Shown in pieces: positions 50,057-59,700 of a DNA stretch of 64,000 nt. Source of the stretch: Novymonas esmeraldas (lineage: Eukaryota; Euglenozoa; Kinetoplastea; Trypanosomatida; Trypanosomatidae); the NCBI GenBank assembly GCA_019188245.1, contig JAECZO010000051.1:1-64000 (forward strand), read 5' to 3'. Numbering within the stretch: the stretch's first letter is position 1; each line of letters starts with the position of its first letter. The notes under the pieces are model-generated. The model made no database searches and was not told the origin of the DNA. It saw only the letters and a list, made by a program, of their open reading frames with translations. The position numbers and the translations under genes are program-made.

Positions 50057-51626
50057 GGCCACAACTGTAACGCGTACTCGCGACAACGCACACCCCACTC
50101 TCTCACCACGTGTGCAACCTCGCTGTCGTCCGCGCTTCCTCGCTTCCTTGCTTGCCCCGCACTCGTGCGCACGTGTCTTCCAGTTCCCCTGTGTGTTCGT
50201 GTTTCTGCTGCATACGCAGCCGCAGTCGGACCTCCACATCTGCTCCTCCTCACTTTCTCTCTCTCTTTCTCTCTCTCGCGTGTCGTTCATGGCTGTGCAA
50301 ATGTGTGTGCGCGTGTGGACGTACGCGTGCGCGTGTAGACACAATTTTTGGGTGTTTTTTTGTTGTTGTTGTTGCTGATGTCTGCATCTTCTTCTTTTTC
50401 CTGGCGCTGTGTGGCGCTCACCAGCGGCATCGTAGAGCGTTACTGTGGGCCGCGCGTGTGCGCGTGCGTGTGTATGTTGCCCCCTCTCCTTCTCCCTCTT
50501 TTGACGTTGTCTGCGAACGTGTGACTGTGTGCGTACACGCGTACGCGTGTGTATGTGTCCGTGTGTATGCGTGTGTATGTGTGTCTGTCTCTCTTCCTCT
50601 CTCGGCCCTCTCTGGAGCGTGTGCATGAGTCTCCCTTCGCGAGGTCCAGTGTTGCAACGCTTGCCTGCTGCGATACTCGAAGCGCCTCTCTCCCCTCCCT
50701 TTCCTCTCTGCCCGCCTTTTGCGCTGTCTTCTGTTTCCCCTCTTCCTCATCCTCGTCTCTCCGTTCTGCTCGTCGCTGGACACTGTGGCTGTCTTGGCTC
50801 TGCCGCGCGGCGATCCCGTCAGCACCCCCGCCAACCACTCGCAACACAAACACACAAACATACAGACATCCAGTCTCCCCCCCCAAAAAAACACACACAC
50901 ACACACACACACACATACATACGCGTTCAACACACAGAGAGAGAGAGAGAAGGAGAGCAACGGAAGCAGCGATCGCTGCTCTGTCGTATTGACATGCACA
51001 AACATGCGTATGCCTCCCATCTCGCCAGTTTGGCAACGATGTGCGAGAGGCGCTTCTGTGCTTCGCGTGGGATTCGTAAGAGGTGCGCTCCAGCAGGGTA
51101 TCCAAAATCCCTCATCTTCCCCTTCCACACACACACACACAAAGAAAAAAAAAAAGAAACTGAAGAACCTGTGCATGCCGCACTGACCTCTCCGGTGTGA
51201 CGTGCACGTACACCAACGGCCGCTGCTGTGGAGCAGGGCTCGGGGAGGGACGGAGGGAGGGGAATGGAGTAGAGAAGCGGGGGGGGGGTATCCTTCCACC
51301 AGCACGCCTGCGCTGCCTCCCCGTCTCGCTGCCCCTCGCCTATGTCCCCTCCCCCCCCCCGTTGTATCGCGTCCATCACCGCTTGCTGTTTGTGTGCGCC
51401 GTCTCCACTTCCACCTTCCCCTCGATTCGCCTCTCTTGCCGCCTTCTTTGTTTTGTGGTCTCACGCTGCCCGCGACCCTCACACCACACCCCACACACAC
51501 ACTCACACTCCCACACATCACCGCCGACTCGGTGCGTGTGTCTGCGCGCGTGCTCTCTTGCTCTCTCCCTCTCTCTCCCCGTGTCCGGCGACGACAGAGA
51601 GCTAAGGCTGCTGGAAGTCCCTCAAG
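50057..51626. other. Intergenic region before ribosomal P0
   Basis: No gene. CT- and GT-rich DNA, a (CA)n patch (about 50887-50914), a G9-10 run (about 51279-51289) and a C10 run (about 51350-51361). The CT-rich block at about 51549-51585 is followed by GACAG (AG 51596-51597), the likely acceptor for P0, giving a short leader of about 29 nt. No second P0 copy is found here. Confidence 0.7.
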
Positions 51627-52607
51627 ATGCCGTCCATCACCGCCGCGAAGCGCGAGTACGAGGAGCGCCTCGTTGACTGCCTGACCAAGTACAGCCGCGT
51701 GCTGTTTGTGGTCATGGACAACGTCCGCTCGCAGCAGGTGCACGACGTGCGCCGTGCGCTGCGTGGAAAGGCGGAGTTCCTGATGGGCAAGAAGACGCTG
51801 CAGGCGAAGATCGTGGAGAAGCGCGCGCTCGGCAAGAAAGCGAGCCCCGAGGCGAAGCACTTCCACGAGCAGTGCGAGGAGCACAACCTCCTGAGCGGGA
51901 ACACCGGGCTGATCTTCACGAACAACGCCGTGCAGGACATCACTGCCGTGCTGGACGCGCACCGCGTGAAGGCACCGGCGCGTGTCGGCGCGATTGCGCC
52001 GTGCGAGGTGATCATCCCTGCCGGCGGCACGGGCATGGAGCCGACGCAGACGTCCTTCTTCCAGGCGCTGAACATCGCGACGAAGATTGCGAAGGGCATG
52101 GTGGAGATCGTGACGGAGAAGAAGGTGCTGAACCCCGGCGACAAGGTCGACAACTCGACGGCTGCGCTGCTGCAGAAGCTGAACATCAGCCCGTTCTACT
52201 ACCAGGTGGACGTGCTGTCCGTGTGGGACCGCGGCGTGCTGTTCACCCGCGAGGACCTGAAGCTGTCCGAGGACATGGTGGAGCAGATGATGCTGGACGG
52301 CCTGAGCAACGTGGCGGCGATGTCGCTCGGCGCGGGGATCCCGACGCCTGCGACGATTGCGCCGATGCTGATGGACGCGTTCAAGAACCTGCTTGCCGTG
52401 TCCGTGGCGACGTCGTACGAGTTCGAGGAGCACAACGGCAAGGAGCTGCGCGAGGCCGCCATCAACGGCACGCTGGCCGGCTCCGGCCCCGCTGCCGCCG
52501 ACTCCGCCGCCGCCGCCGCCCCCGCCGCGTCCACCGCCGCCGCCGCCAAGGAGGAGGAGCCGGAGAACAGCGACGAGGACGACTTCGGCATGGGTGGTCT
52601 CTTCTAG
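51627..52607 (+). CDS. P0: 60S acidic ribosomal protein P0
   Basis: P0 anchors the P1/P2 stalk on the large ribosomal subunit and helps recruit elongation factors to the GTPase-associated centre. The protein is 326 residues, normal for Leishmania P0. The N-terminal L10-type rRNA-binding domain (1 to about 105) opens with [16 protein letters not shown] and includes the [12 protein letters not shown] segment. The middle domain carries [20 protein letters not shown]. An Ala-rich hinge (about 285-308) leads to the acidic tail ending DDFGMGGLF, the trypanosomatid form of the C terminus, which differs from the LFD ending of most eukaryotic P-proteins. The reading frame is very GC-rich at third positions (28 of the first 30 codons by hand count), as expected for a highly expressed gene. 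Start supported by the AG at 51596-51597. Confidence 0.98.
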   Translation: MPSITAAKREYEERLVDCLTKYSRVLFVVMDNVRSQQVHDVRRALRGKAEFLMGKKTLQAKIVEKRALGKKASPEAKHFHEQCEEHNLLSGNTGLIFTNNAVQDITAVLDAHRVKAPARVGAIAPCEVIIPAGGTGMEPTQTSFFQALNIATKIAKGMVEIVTEKKVLNPGDKVDNSTAALLQKLNISPFYYQVDVLSVWDRGVLFTREDLKLSEDMVEQMMLDGLSNVAAMSLGAGIPTPATIAPMLMDAFKNLLAVSVATSYEFEEHNGKELREAAINGTLAGSGPAAADSAAAAAPAASTAAAAKEEEPENSDEDDFGMGGLF

Positions 52608-52720
52608 GCTGCTTCGCCTCGCGTCCTCTTCCTGCACAGTCCCAGGAGCGCTCATGCAGTCTTGTTGCGCGTGAGCGAACGTCAACGGCGCGTACTCGCA
52701 CACACACACACACACACAAA

Positions 52721-52749
52721 GCCACACACAGCCACACACAGCCACACAC
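52721..52749. repeat. GCCACACACA decamer array
   Basis: Three tandem copies of a decamer directly follow a (CA)n run in the probable 3' UTR of P0. The unit seems to derive from the CA repeat by insertion of GC. Confidence 0.85.
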
Positions 52750-53565
52750 GGCGTCCGTGACGTAGCTTGCACTCACTGACACACGCTGACTTCTCCATCT
52801 TTTTTTTCTTTTCATTTGTCGTTTTTTGTTTTTTGGTGCGCTGATGTTCAGCGTTTGTCACACACACGCTCGATGTGGGGGGCAACACTGAAGATCAGCA
52901 CTCATTTTACAAACTCCGTCTCCAAACAAACAGAAAAAGCGAAAGAGAAGGCGAAGGGAATGGAAACTCGTCGAAGTCGGCTGAGATTCTCAGCGGCGGA
53001 TCGACGCACACACTGCGCGCGTGTGCGTGTGCGTGTGTGTCTGTGCGGGGACCTGCACAGAGGGGGAGAGAGGCTGTGGTAGTGATTGACCCAAGACGGC
53101 GAAGGTCGATGGTGCTACTCGCGTCGCGGAGTCGCATCGGTCTTGCTCTCCACCGGTGGTCCCCACCACCAACCGCTGTGGCGCAGGAAGGTGAGTGCGG
53201 GAGGAGAGGTGTGGTAGAGTCGTGTGTACGTCCTGCTAACCGTGTGCTTGAGAGCCTAGTGCAGGTGTTCCACCCCCTCGAGGCAGCGTGACTCCCTCTC
53301 TCTCTCCGCATCTTCATCCACGGCTGAGCTCCTCCACGAGGAGCCCTTTTCTTCTGTACTTCTGATGTCTTCTCAACGTCTCTCGGTCCTTCACATTTAC
53401 ATGCACTCCCACATGCATGCACACACACGCATCGCATCACATCACATACGCGCATCACTCGGCTCACAACCCCTTCACTTGCACCCGTGTTCGGTGCTTT
53501 AGATCTGTTCGCTGAATGCGACTTCACTGAAGGGAGTGCCGTGGCTCTCTCCTCCCCCTCTCCCG

Positions 53566-53567
<2 letters not shown>

Positions 53568-53597
<30 letters not shown>
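53568..53597. repeat. (CA)n microsatellite
   Basis: About 15 uninterrupted CA units upstream of the small hypothetical gene at 53734. Confidence 0.93.
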
Positions 53598-53600
<3 letters not shown>

Positions 53601-53733
53601 GACTCGTGCCGTGTGTCTCGTGGCGGAGCTCGACGTGCCGGCGTCGCCAGCGGCACTTTCCTTCTGCGGTGGTTCTTATCTCCTGTAGGTCTCTTCCCCT
53701 TCCTCTGGTCGACTGTGGGTCGTGCCTCAGCGA

Positions 53734-54177
53734 ATGTCGCGTGTGTTGACGGTGCTGCTCACGTACGACGATCCAGAGTGCGGTGGCGCTGCTGATGCGC
53801 TGGTGGACCATCTGGAGCGCGACACGGCGGTGTTGGAGGGGCACTGCCAGCTCTCTGTGAAGCCCATCCAGGTGCTTCAGAACGGTGCCCACCGGGACGC
53901 ACTGTACGGGTCGCTGCAGGACTTGTTTCAAGTCAAGCCGCAGGACATCTACGTCATCTCCTTTCTCAAGGACTGCCAACCAGAGGAGTACCGCAAGGTG
54001 AATGAGCTGTGCAGCAGTGTGCGGCCAACTCCTGTCCAGTGTCAAGTCCTGACGCACCTGGCAAACTACAACGACGTCGGCCTCATCATCCGCAACCTGG
54101 TGCGTCTTGTGATGGATGAGATGACAAAGGGGGAGGCGGTCCGCAGCAGCACAGAGGCCCCCAAAAGTGCGGCGTGA
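53734..54177 (+). CDS. Small conserved-looking hypothetical protein
   Basis: A compact 147-residue protein that I do not recognise. It reads as a single folded alpha/beta domain with alternating hydrophobic strands and helices (SRVLTVLLTYDDPE; ADALVDHLERDT; LSVKPIQVLQ; DIYVISFLKDCQPEEY; VQCQVLTHLAN; VGLIIRNLVRLVMDEM), followed by a short charged tail. There is no signal peptide, membrane span, or obvious catalytic motif. The N-terminal strand followed by DD could place a metal or phosphate site there, but this is speculation. The ATG at 53734 comes four nucleotides after CAG (AG 53729-53730), at the end of a moderately CT-rich stretch. That would give an extremely short leader unless an upstream AG (about 53688-53689) is used. 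Confidence 0.75.
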   Translation: MSRVLTVLLTYDDPECGGAADALVDHLERDTAVLEGHCQLSVKPIQVLQNGAHRDALYGSLQDLFQVKPQDIYVISFLKDCQPEEYRKVNELCSSVRPTPVQCQVLTHLANYNDVGLIIRNLVRLVMDEMTKGEAVRSSTEAPKSAA

Positions 54178-55051
54178 TGCGGTGGGCAAGAGTGAGCGGT
54201 CGTGTGGATGAGGGCAGTGTCCGTGACACCCAGCGCCTCCAGCTCTTCCGCCCCCCTCCGCTCCCTTCGCGCCACGTAAACACATTCGTTTGTCCATGGC
54301 GCCGCGCGGAGCCGCTCTCACAGACGCACCTCTGTTGCACTCGTGACACTGACATCTCCGTCGTCTTTTTTTTTTTTTTTTTTTTTGTGCAGCAGCAGCC
54401 GCTTCGGTGCGCGTCTGTGTGTTTTGTGTGTGCTGCTTCAGCGAGCAGAGGGAGGAGAACGTGTGCGTCAAGCTCCAGCGTCGCGGGGCCGACGTTCACG
54501 CTTTCTCTTTTTCTCGCTGCGCAGAGAGGTGTCGACGCATCCACCAGTGGAGTCGGGGCACGTGGTGTGCAGTGCGTGGCGTGGTGGGCCGGAGGGGGAG
54601 GCAGACACAAGAAGTAGAAAGAGAGAGAGCTGCGACCACGCACTTTACGTACGTTGAGACGAGTGGAGGCGGCGGCGAGCGTACGCCGCCCTTCGACACA
54701 CACACACACACACACACACCACTCCCAGTTCCAGGGAGGTTGCTCACACACACACCTGTTCACGGCCTCTCTTTTCCCACCCTACAGGGACGTGTGTTTC
54801 GTGTGGCGTGTGTGCGTGACTGCATTTGTGTGTGGGTGTTTTTCTTTTTCCTCCTCCTGTGTACTCCACCTTTCATTTCTCTGCTGTGCTGTAGACATGG
54901 TAGACGAGGCGCCACCGACACATCAGCCGTCTCGCTCTCCTGCTCTGTTTCTTCACTCCCTCCCCTCCCTCCGCGACGTGAGCCTATCGACACCCACTTA
55001 CACAGTGTCGCCCGTCTCTCTCTCTCTCTGTGCTCTCCCCTGCCGCCAGAC
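54178..55051. other. Intergenic region before the hypothetical gene at 55052
   Basis: No gene. A T21 tract (54366-54386) ends in TGTGCAG (AG 54391-54392), an acceptor-like site far from the next ATG. A (CA)n run is at about 54696-54719. Close to the gene a CT-rich tract (about 55018-55040) ends in GCCGCCAG (AG 55048-55049), 2 nt before the ATG; a CTGTAG at about 54892-54893 is the alternative. Confidence 0.65.
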
Positions 55052-56185
55052 ATGGAGGCGTGGGTCACGGCGTCGTTAGCGGCCAAGTACATCAAGGCAG
55101 TGGACCCGCGGTCGGTGCAATCCGGCGTCTTCTGCGACGCCTTCACTTCCCCCTGGTACGACGGTGGCGTGGTGTTTGACTGGACGGCGCTACATCAGAG
55201 GCTGACGCGTCCGCCAGTGGAGCCGGCGAGCGTCGTCAAGGCGGTCAACACACTGCGCCGCTGCGGTGCCGAGGCGGTGCGCGCCGCTGCCGCCGAGAAG
55301 GGTGGGACGTGCTTCTCCACCGTCGTGGAGCTGCGGGAGCCGTGGACGCTGCACCCGCTCTCGGACCAGGCACAGCAGCTCAGCGTCTTCGACGTCGCCG
55401 CCGGCACATCGCCTCTCTCTCCCTCTCCCTCCGCTGCGGCCTCAGCGTCTGCGCCAGCGCCACGCAGCGCTCGTCAGCTCTACACATTCCTTCGCGGCCC
55501 ACCAGGGCAGCGCGCGGTTCGGGATGACATGGCCCGCGTGCTGGCGAGCGCCGAGGCGCAGCTGCGTGACAGCGGCTTGCGGGTGGTATGCTTCTTGAGC
55601 TCCTTTGTGCTCTTTGGAACCGACTTCACGGACCTGCTGCACAGCACCGCGGCGGTGTTCCGTGCACTGACGGAGGTGGGCTTCACCATCGACGGCCACG
55701 GCTCCTGCCTCGGCCCTCGCGTGGTGACGGCGCAGCGCCTCGACTCGGATGACTGGTGGACGACGTCGCCGCTCCCGCAGCTCACGTCCGAGGAGGACGT
55801 GGCGGCGCTTCTCGTGGCCGTGTTCTTCCAGTGGCTCCAGGACGCCTATGTGTGGGGCTGCTCGGCGGCTCTGCGCCTCTTCCCAGACGCGACCGAGACG
55901 CTCGCGGCGAAGGGGATGCGGCTGTTCGAGCGGTTCGTGCGCGGCCTCGTTCTGCCGCGCGCCCGCGCCATCGGCCTCGACGCACTGCACGCGTCGTTGC
56001 CCGAGGAGGGCGGCAGTCTCTTCGAGCTGGCCGCCGCTGAGCTGGAGAGGAAGCGGGTGCCGACGGGGCCGCAGCGGTGGAGTGTCGTTGAACGCCGCGT
56101 CATCCTCGCCCAAATCGGCGCCTACGCCCACATCCCGTCAGAGTACCTCGCGCGGCCAGCGAGTACGCACGACTCCACCCGATAG
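55052..56185 (+). CDS. Hypothetical protein
   Basis: I cannot assign this 377-residue protein. It is ordered apart from a Ser/Pro/Ala-rich insert (about 125-147). Helical and strand segments are clear: AWVTASLAAKYIKAV at the start; VVKAVNTLRRCGAEAVRAAAAEKG (about 50-75); VRDDMARVLASAEAQLRDSGLRVVCFLSSFVLFGTDF (about 160-195); LLVAVFFQWLQDAYVWGC (about 250-268); FERFVRGLVLPRARAIGL (about 293-310). A FLSSFVLFGTDF strand could be a core beta strand. There is no signal peptide and no certain membrane helix. The frame is open far upstream, but only the ATG at 55052 begins protein-like sequence, and a CT-rich tract with CAG directly precedes it. Codon use is GC-rich, like its neighbours. Confidence 0.75.
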   Translation: MEAWVTASLAAKYIKAVDPRSVQSGVFCDAFTSPWYDGGVVFDWTALHQRLTRPPVEPASVVKAVNTLRRCGAEAVRAAAAEKGGTCFSTVVELREPWTLHPLSDQAQQLSVFDVAAGTSPLSPSPSAAASASAPAPRSARQLYTFLRGPPGQRAVRDDMARVLASAEAQLRDSGLRVVCFLSSFVLFGTDFTDLLHSTAAVFRALTEVGFTIDGHGSCLGPRVVTAQRLDSDDWWTTSPLPQLTSEEDVAALLVAVFFQWLQDAYVWGCSAALRLFPDATETLAAKGMRLFERFVRGLVLPRARAIGLDALHASLPEEGGSLFELAAAELERKRVPTGPQRWSVVERRVILAQIGAYAHIPSEYLARPASTHDSTR

Positions 56186-56769
56186 CCTCTGTCTTCTTCC
56201 CCTGCCCACTCTCCACCCCCGCTTCGTTGTTGAGTACCCAGACCCGCCACACACACACACACACACATAAATACTCGCCTCCTTCTCCCCCCTCCCCTCG
56301 CGGCGTGTCCACCTGTGTGTGTGTGAGCTCGTCACACCACTCCTCTCCGTAGCACGCTCTGCCGTGTGAACGTGAGTGATGCACTCGGCCGCGGTACACG
56401 TCGCCCGGTCGCCCCCTCCCCCGTCTCTCTTCACAACTGCTGGTCGTGCCTCCTCCCCCATCCTTCTCTCCACCTCCTCCTCACCTCTTCCTCCCTCGCT
56501 GTGCCTGCTACCCCCCTCCTCCTCGTCCTCTCTCTCTCACACGCACACACGCATACGTGCCAACAGACGTCAACAATCCACGTGTCCACAGCGGCCTCTG
56601 TTCCTCGTTGCAGAGTCGCCACGCGCGTGTCTGGCGTCGCGCCGGCTGTCTACTTGGCACCGGGTAGACGTCTGCTCCTCCTCTCCCTCTTTACACACCC
56701 TGTGTGTGTGTGTGTGTGTGGTGCGGCGTGGACGGGAAGGGAGAAGGCAGAGGGCAGGCACACGTCACG
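56186..56769. other. Intergenic region before VPS16
   Basis: No gene. CT-rich sequence with (CA)n (about 56250-56267) and a CT-rich block (about 56440-56540). The closest pyrimidine tract to the VPS16 ATG is about 56676-56697, followed by a (TG)n run (about 56700-56719) and AG dinucleotides at about 56748-56754. Splicing at any of these leaves 56770 as the start. Confidence 0.65.
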
Positions 56770-59700
56770 ATGGTCGAGCGCATCGGTGACTGGTTCGCCT
56801 TCTCTCGCTCCAACTACTGCCGCCGCCTGACGTTGTACGACGACTTGTCGTGGGGCCCGTGCTCACCAGCGTCGGCGAGCGGCGCCCCATCTCTGGGTGA
56901 TGCCGTGTCGGCTGGAGCTGGCGGGCACACGGCCCGCATCTTCTCTCTCGCCGCAGTAGAGCTGGTGTCCATGGCGCGCTTCGGTGGGCTCATCGCTGTT
57001 GTGGGTGGCGCCGTCGCCGTCGACCCGGACGAGGCACCGCCGGCGCACCGTGCTGGCGCGCTCTCCCTCGGAGACGTGCCTATTGTGCACTTTGACCTGT
57101 CCGCGCACTCCGCCGCTGTGGCAGCGGCGGGTACCGCGCTTCACGGCGGGGGTGGCGGAGACAGGGCAGTTCAGGTGTTCACCAACGCCGGTCAGCTGCT
57201 GGCCACCTTTCCTCTCACGCGCACACGCCTCGGCTCGGACACGGTCGCCGCGGTTGGCTGGACGCCGGAGGGGGAGCTGTACGTGGTCCTCTCCCCATCC
57301 CTGACGGTTCTCTTCGCGGCGATGCGCGACGTTGCAGTAGCGGCGTCGGCGATCGGCGGCGCTGACGAGTGGGTCTCCCGGCGTGTGCAGCTGCGCTCGC
57401 CGTCCTCCGGCACCGCGACGGCGGTGGCCCCTGCCGCCATCCGCACGACGCCGGAGGGGCTCCTCTGTGTCGACGGCGACGGCAGCGGCCGCCTCTACGG
57501 TCTCCTGCACGAGGAGAGGTTCGCGTCGTCTGTTCTGGCGCCGGCTTGCCTTCCTCTGCGCCCACCACCTCCCATGGTGCGTGCCGGCACGGCAGCGGCG
57601 AAGGTTGAGGCTCGCGCCCTCCCTGCGTCGGCGGCGCTGACGGCCGCGTCGGCGCTGGACATGGTGGCACCGACGTGCAACGACTCTGGCGAGGGCATCG
57701 TCTTGTGGGCGCAGTGCCATGTGCCACGCAGCGGCGCGTTGGGACACACCATCGCCGCGACCGCGGGCGACGAGGCTGATGTGCTGGAGAGCACCCTCTG
57801 TGCGGCGGTGCTGCCTGGGAGCGGTGCAACATGGGACGCCACCGCGGCTGCAACGCCACCGGTGCTCTCCGCCCGTCGCGTGACGTGCCCCGGTCGTGTT
57901 CTGGACATCACCGTGTGCGCCGCTGACCCCACCCAAGTCGCCGTCTTCACTTCGCTCGGTGTCCTTCACGTGTTTCGCAGCAACTTGTCCTCCCCCCTCT
58001 TCGCCATCGACGTCGGCGTGTGCCGCGCCATGCAAGACGCGGCGCTCCCTCTATCGCCGTCGGGCACGTCCTTCGGGCTGAGCGGAGGGGCATCGCGGAT
58101 GTCTGAGAATGCGCTGGATGTCGACGAGGTGGTGGACGGCACCGCTGCCGCTGCCGCTGCCGCTGCCGCTGCTGTTGCGGTTGCCAGTCCGACCCCGTAC
58201 AAGGTGGACTGGTGTGGTTCGCACTTTGTGCTTCTTCACTTCTATCTCGCCGACTTCCAGACGCCGCACGCCGGCGGTGGTGGGGCGAGTCGCACGCGCC
58301 GAGCTGCTGCGGCGCAGCGCCACCACCAGCCCATGTTCTCGCTGGTGGTCTGCACCGAGCGCGACTGCAGCGTGCGGTGCGAGCGGCTGGATTGGGGACC
58401 AGGCGGCAGTGGGCACATCGCCACCGTCGCCGAGTACGACGGGGTGCGTGTCGTGACAGACACGACGTGTTACCTGGTGCAGGAGACGCCTGCGTGCCTC
58501 ACACGGCTGTGCCGCGTGCAGCCTCCGTACAGCCCCGCCGCCCAGGTCGTCGCGGCCTACCAGACGTATGCGAGTGGCGACCGCCGCGGCGTTTCCCAGC
58601 TGCGCGCGGCACTGATGTCCGGCCCCGCATCGTTGCCGTCTGCCGCAGCGACTCTGCCGGGCGGTGGCGGCGGCGGCCTGCCCGACGGCGCCGTCGTGGA
58701 TGACGAGGACGACAGCGATGGCTGGGAGATGCCGCTGGCGGAGACCGTCGTGCACGACCTGCTCGACGCGGCCTCGCACGAGGTGGATGTGGAGCAGCAG
58801 CACCGCCTCATCGCCGCCGCCTCCTTCGCCGGCGAGATGATCCACCTCTGCAGCGGCACGCCGGACACGATTGTCGACGTCGTCCGTCGCCTGCGCGTCT
58901 TGCGCGCCGTCCGCGAGGAGCCGCGCTGCCACATGTCTCTCTCCATGGCGCAGTACCAGCTGCTGACGGGGTCCACCGAGCGGCCGGCGCGAAGGCTGAC
59001 GAGTGCCGAGGGGCAGGTTCTGGTGGATCGCCTGACGTACTTGGGGTGCTACCAGACGGCGCTGGACGTGGCGCGGGTGATGCACATGAAGCCGGCCCGC
59101 GTGCTGTCCCACTGGGCCGCGAGCTTCATCCGCCGTCACGCAGCGCAGCTCTCCGACGGCGAGCTGCACCGGGAGGTGACGCAGGCGCTCGGCTCGTATC
59201 ACGGCTCGAGCTTTGTGGAGCCGGCCGTCGCGGCCATCGCCCTGAACCGCCGGGAGCTGGCACTTCGCCTGCTCCGCGATGAGCCGCAACAGCAGCGGAA
59301 GCGTGTGCTGTTGTGTCTCCAGCTGGGAGAGCTGGCGGCGGCCGGGCGAGCTGCTGCGGACAGCGGAAGCGCGGAGCTGGTTCACCTCGTCGTGAGCGCG
59401 CTTGTCGCGGGCGAGGCTCAGTCGCAGCACGGCGAGCCGTCATCGTCGTCGCCACCGCTGCAGCTGGATGGCGATGCGGGCGTCGGCGCGGGTGCGGACG
59501 GCGTCCCTGCGGTGGTCACGTTGGCCGATGTGAGGCACTGTGTTGTGGCGTCGCCAGAGCTGCTGTGCTGCCTTGTGGCCGGGGCCGCGTGTCTCACGGC
59601 GTGGCAGTCGTTGGCGCAGCGCCTCCTCTTCGCCACCCACTGGTCTCTGGCCGCTCTCGAGTGTCACGCGATGCTGGTGCGCTGCCTGCGTCTCTCATCC

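Larger units (their letters stand above)
52608..53733. other. Intergenic region after P0
   Basis: No accepted gene. It starts with the P0 3' UTR, holding a (CA)n run and three GCCACACACA decamers, then T-rich sequence (about 52800-52835). A (CA)n tract lies at 53568-53597, and a TCTCCTGTAGGTCTCTTCCCC stretch and a CCTCAG at 53730 form the likely acceptor for the next gene. A short frame at about 53109-53291 was considered and rejected. Confidence 0.65.

Noticed and set aside
50418-52772. Minus-strand open frame of about 784 codons opposite P0
   Set aside because: Covers P0 in antisense and continues into repeats; the translation is Arg/Gly/Val-rich without any domain.
53109-53291. Short frame of about 60 codons with a possible mitochondrial-like start (MVLLASRSRIGLALHRW)
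   Set aside because: No acceptor immediately upstream, no conserved motif and a short length; probably chance in a P0 flank.
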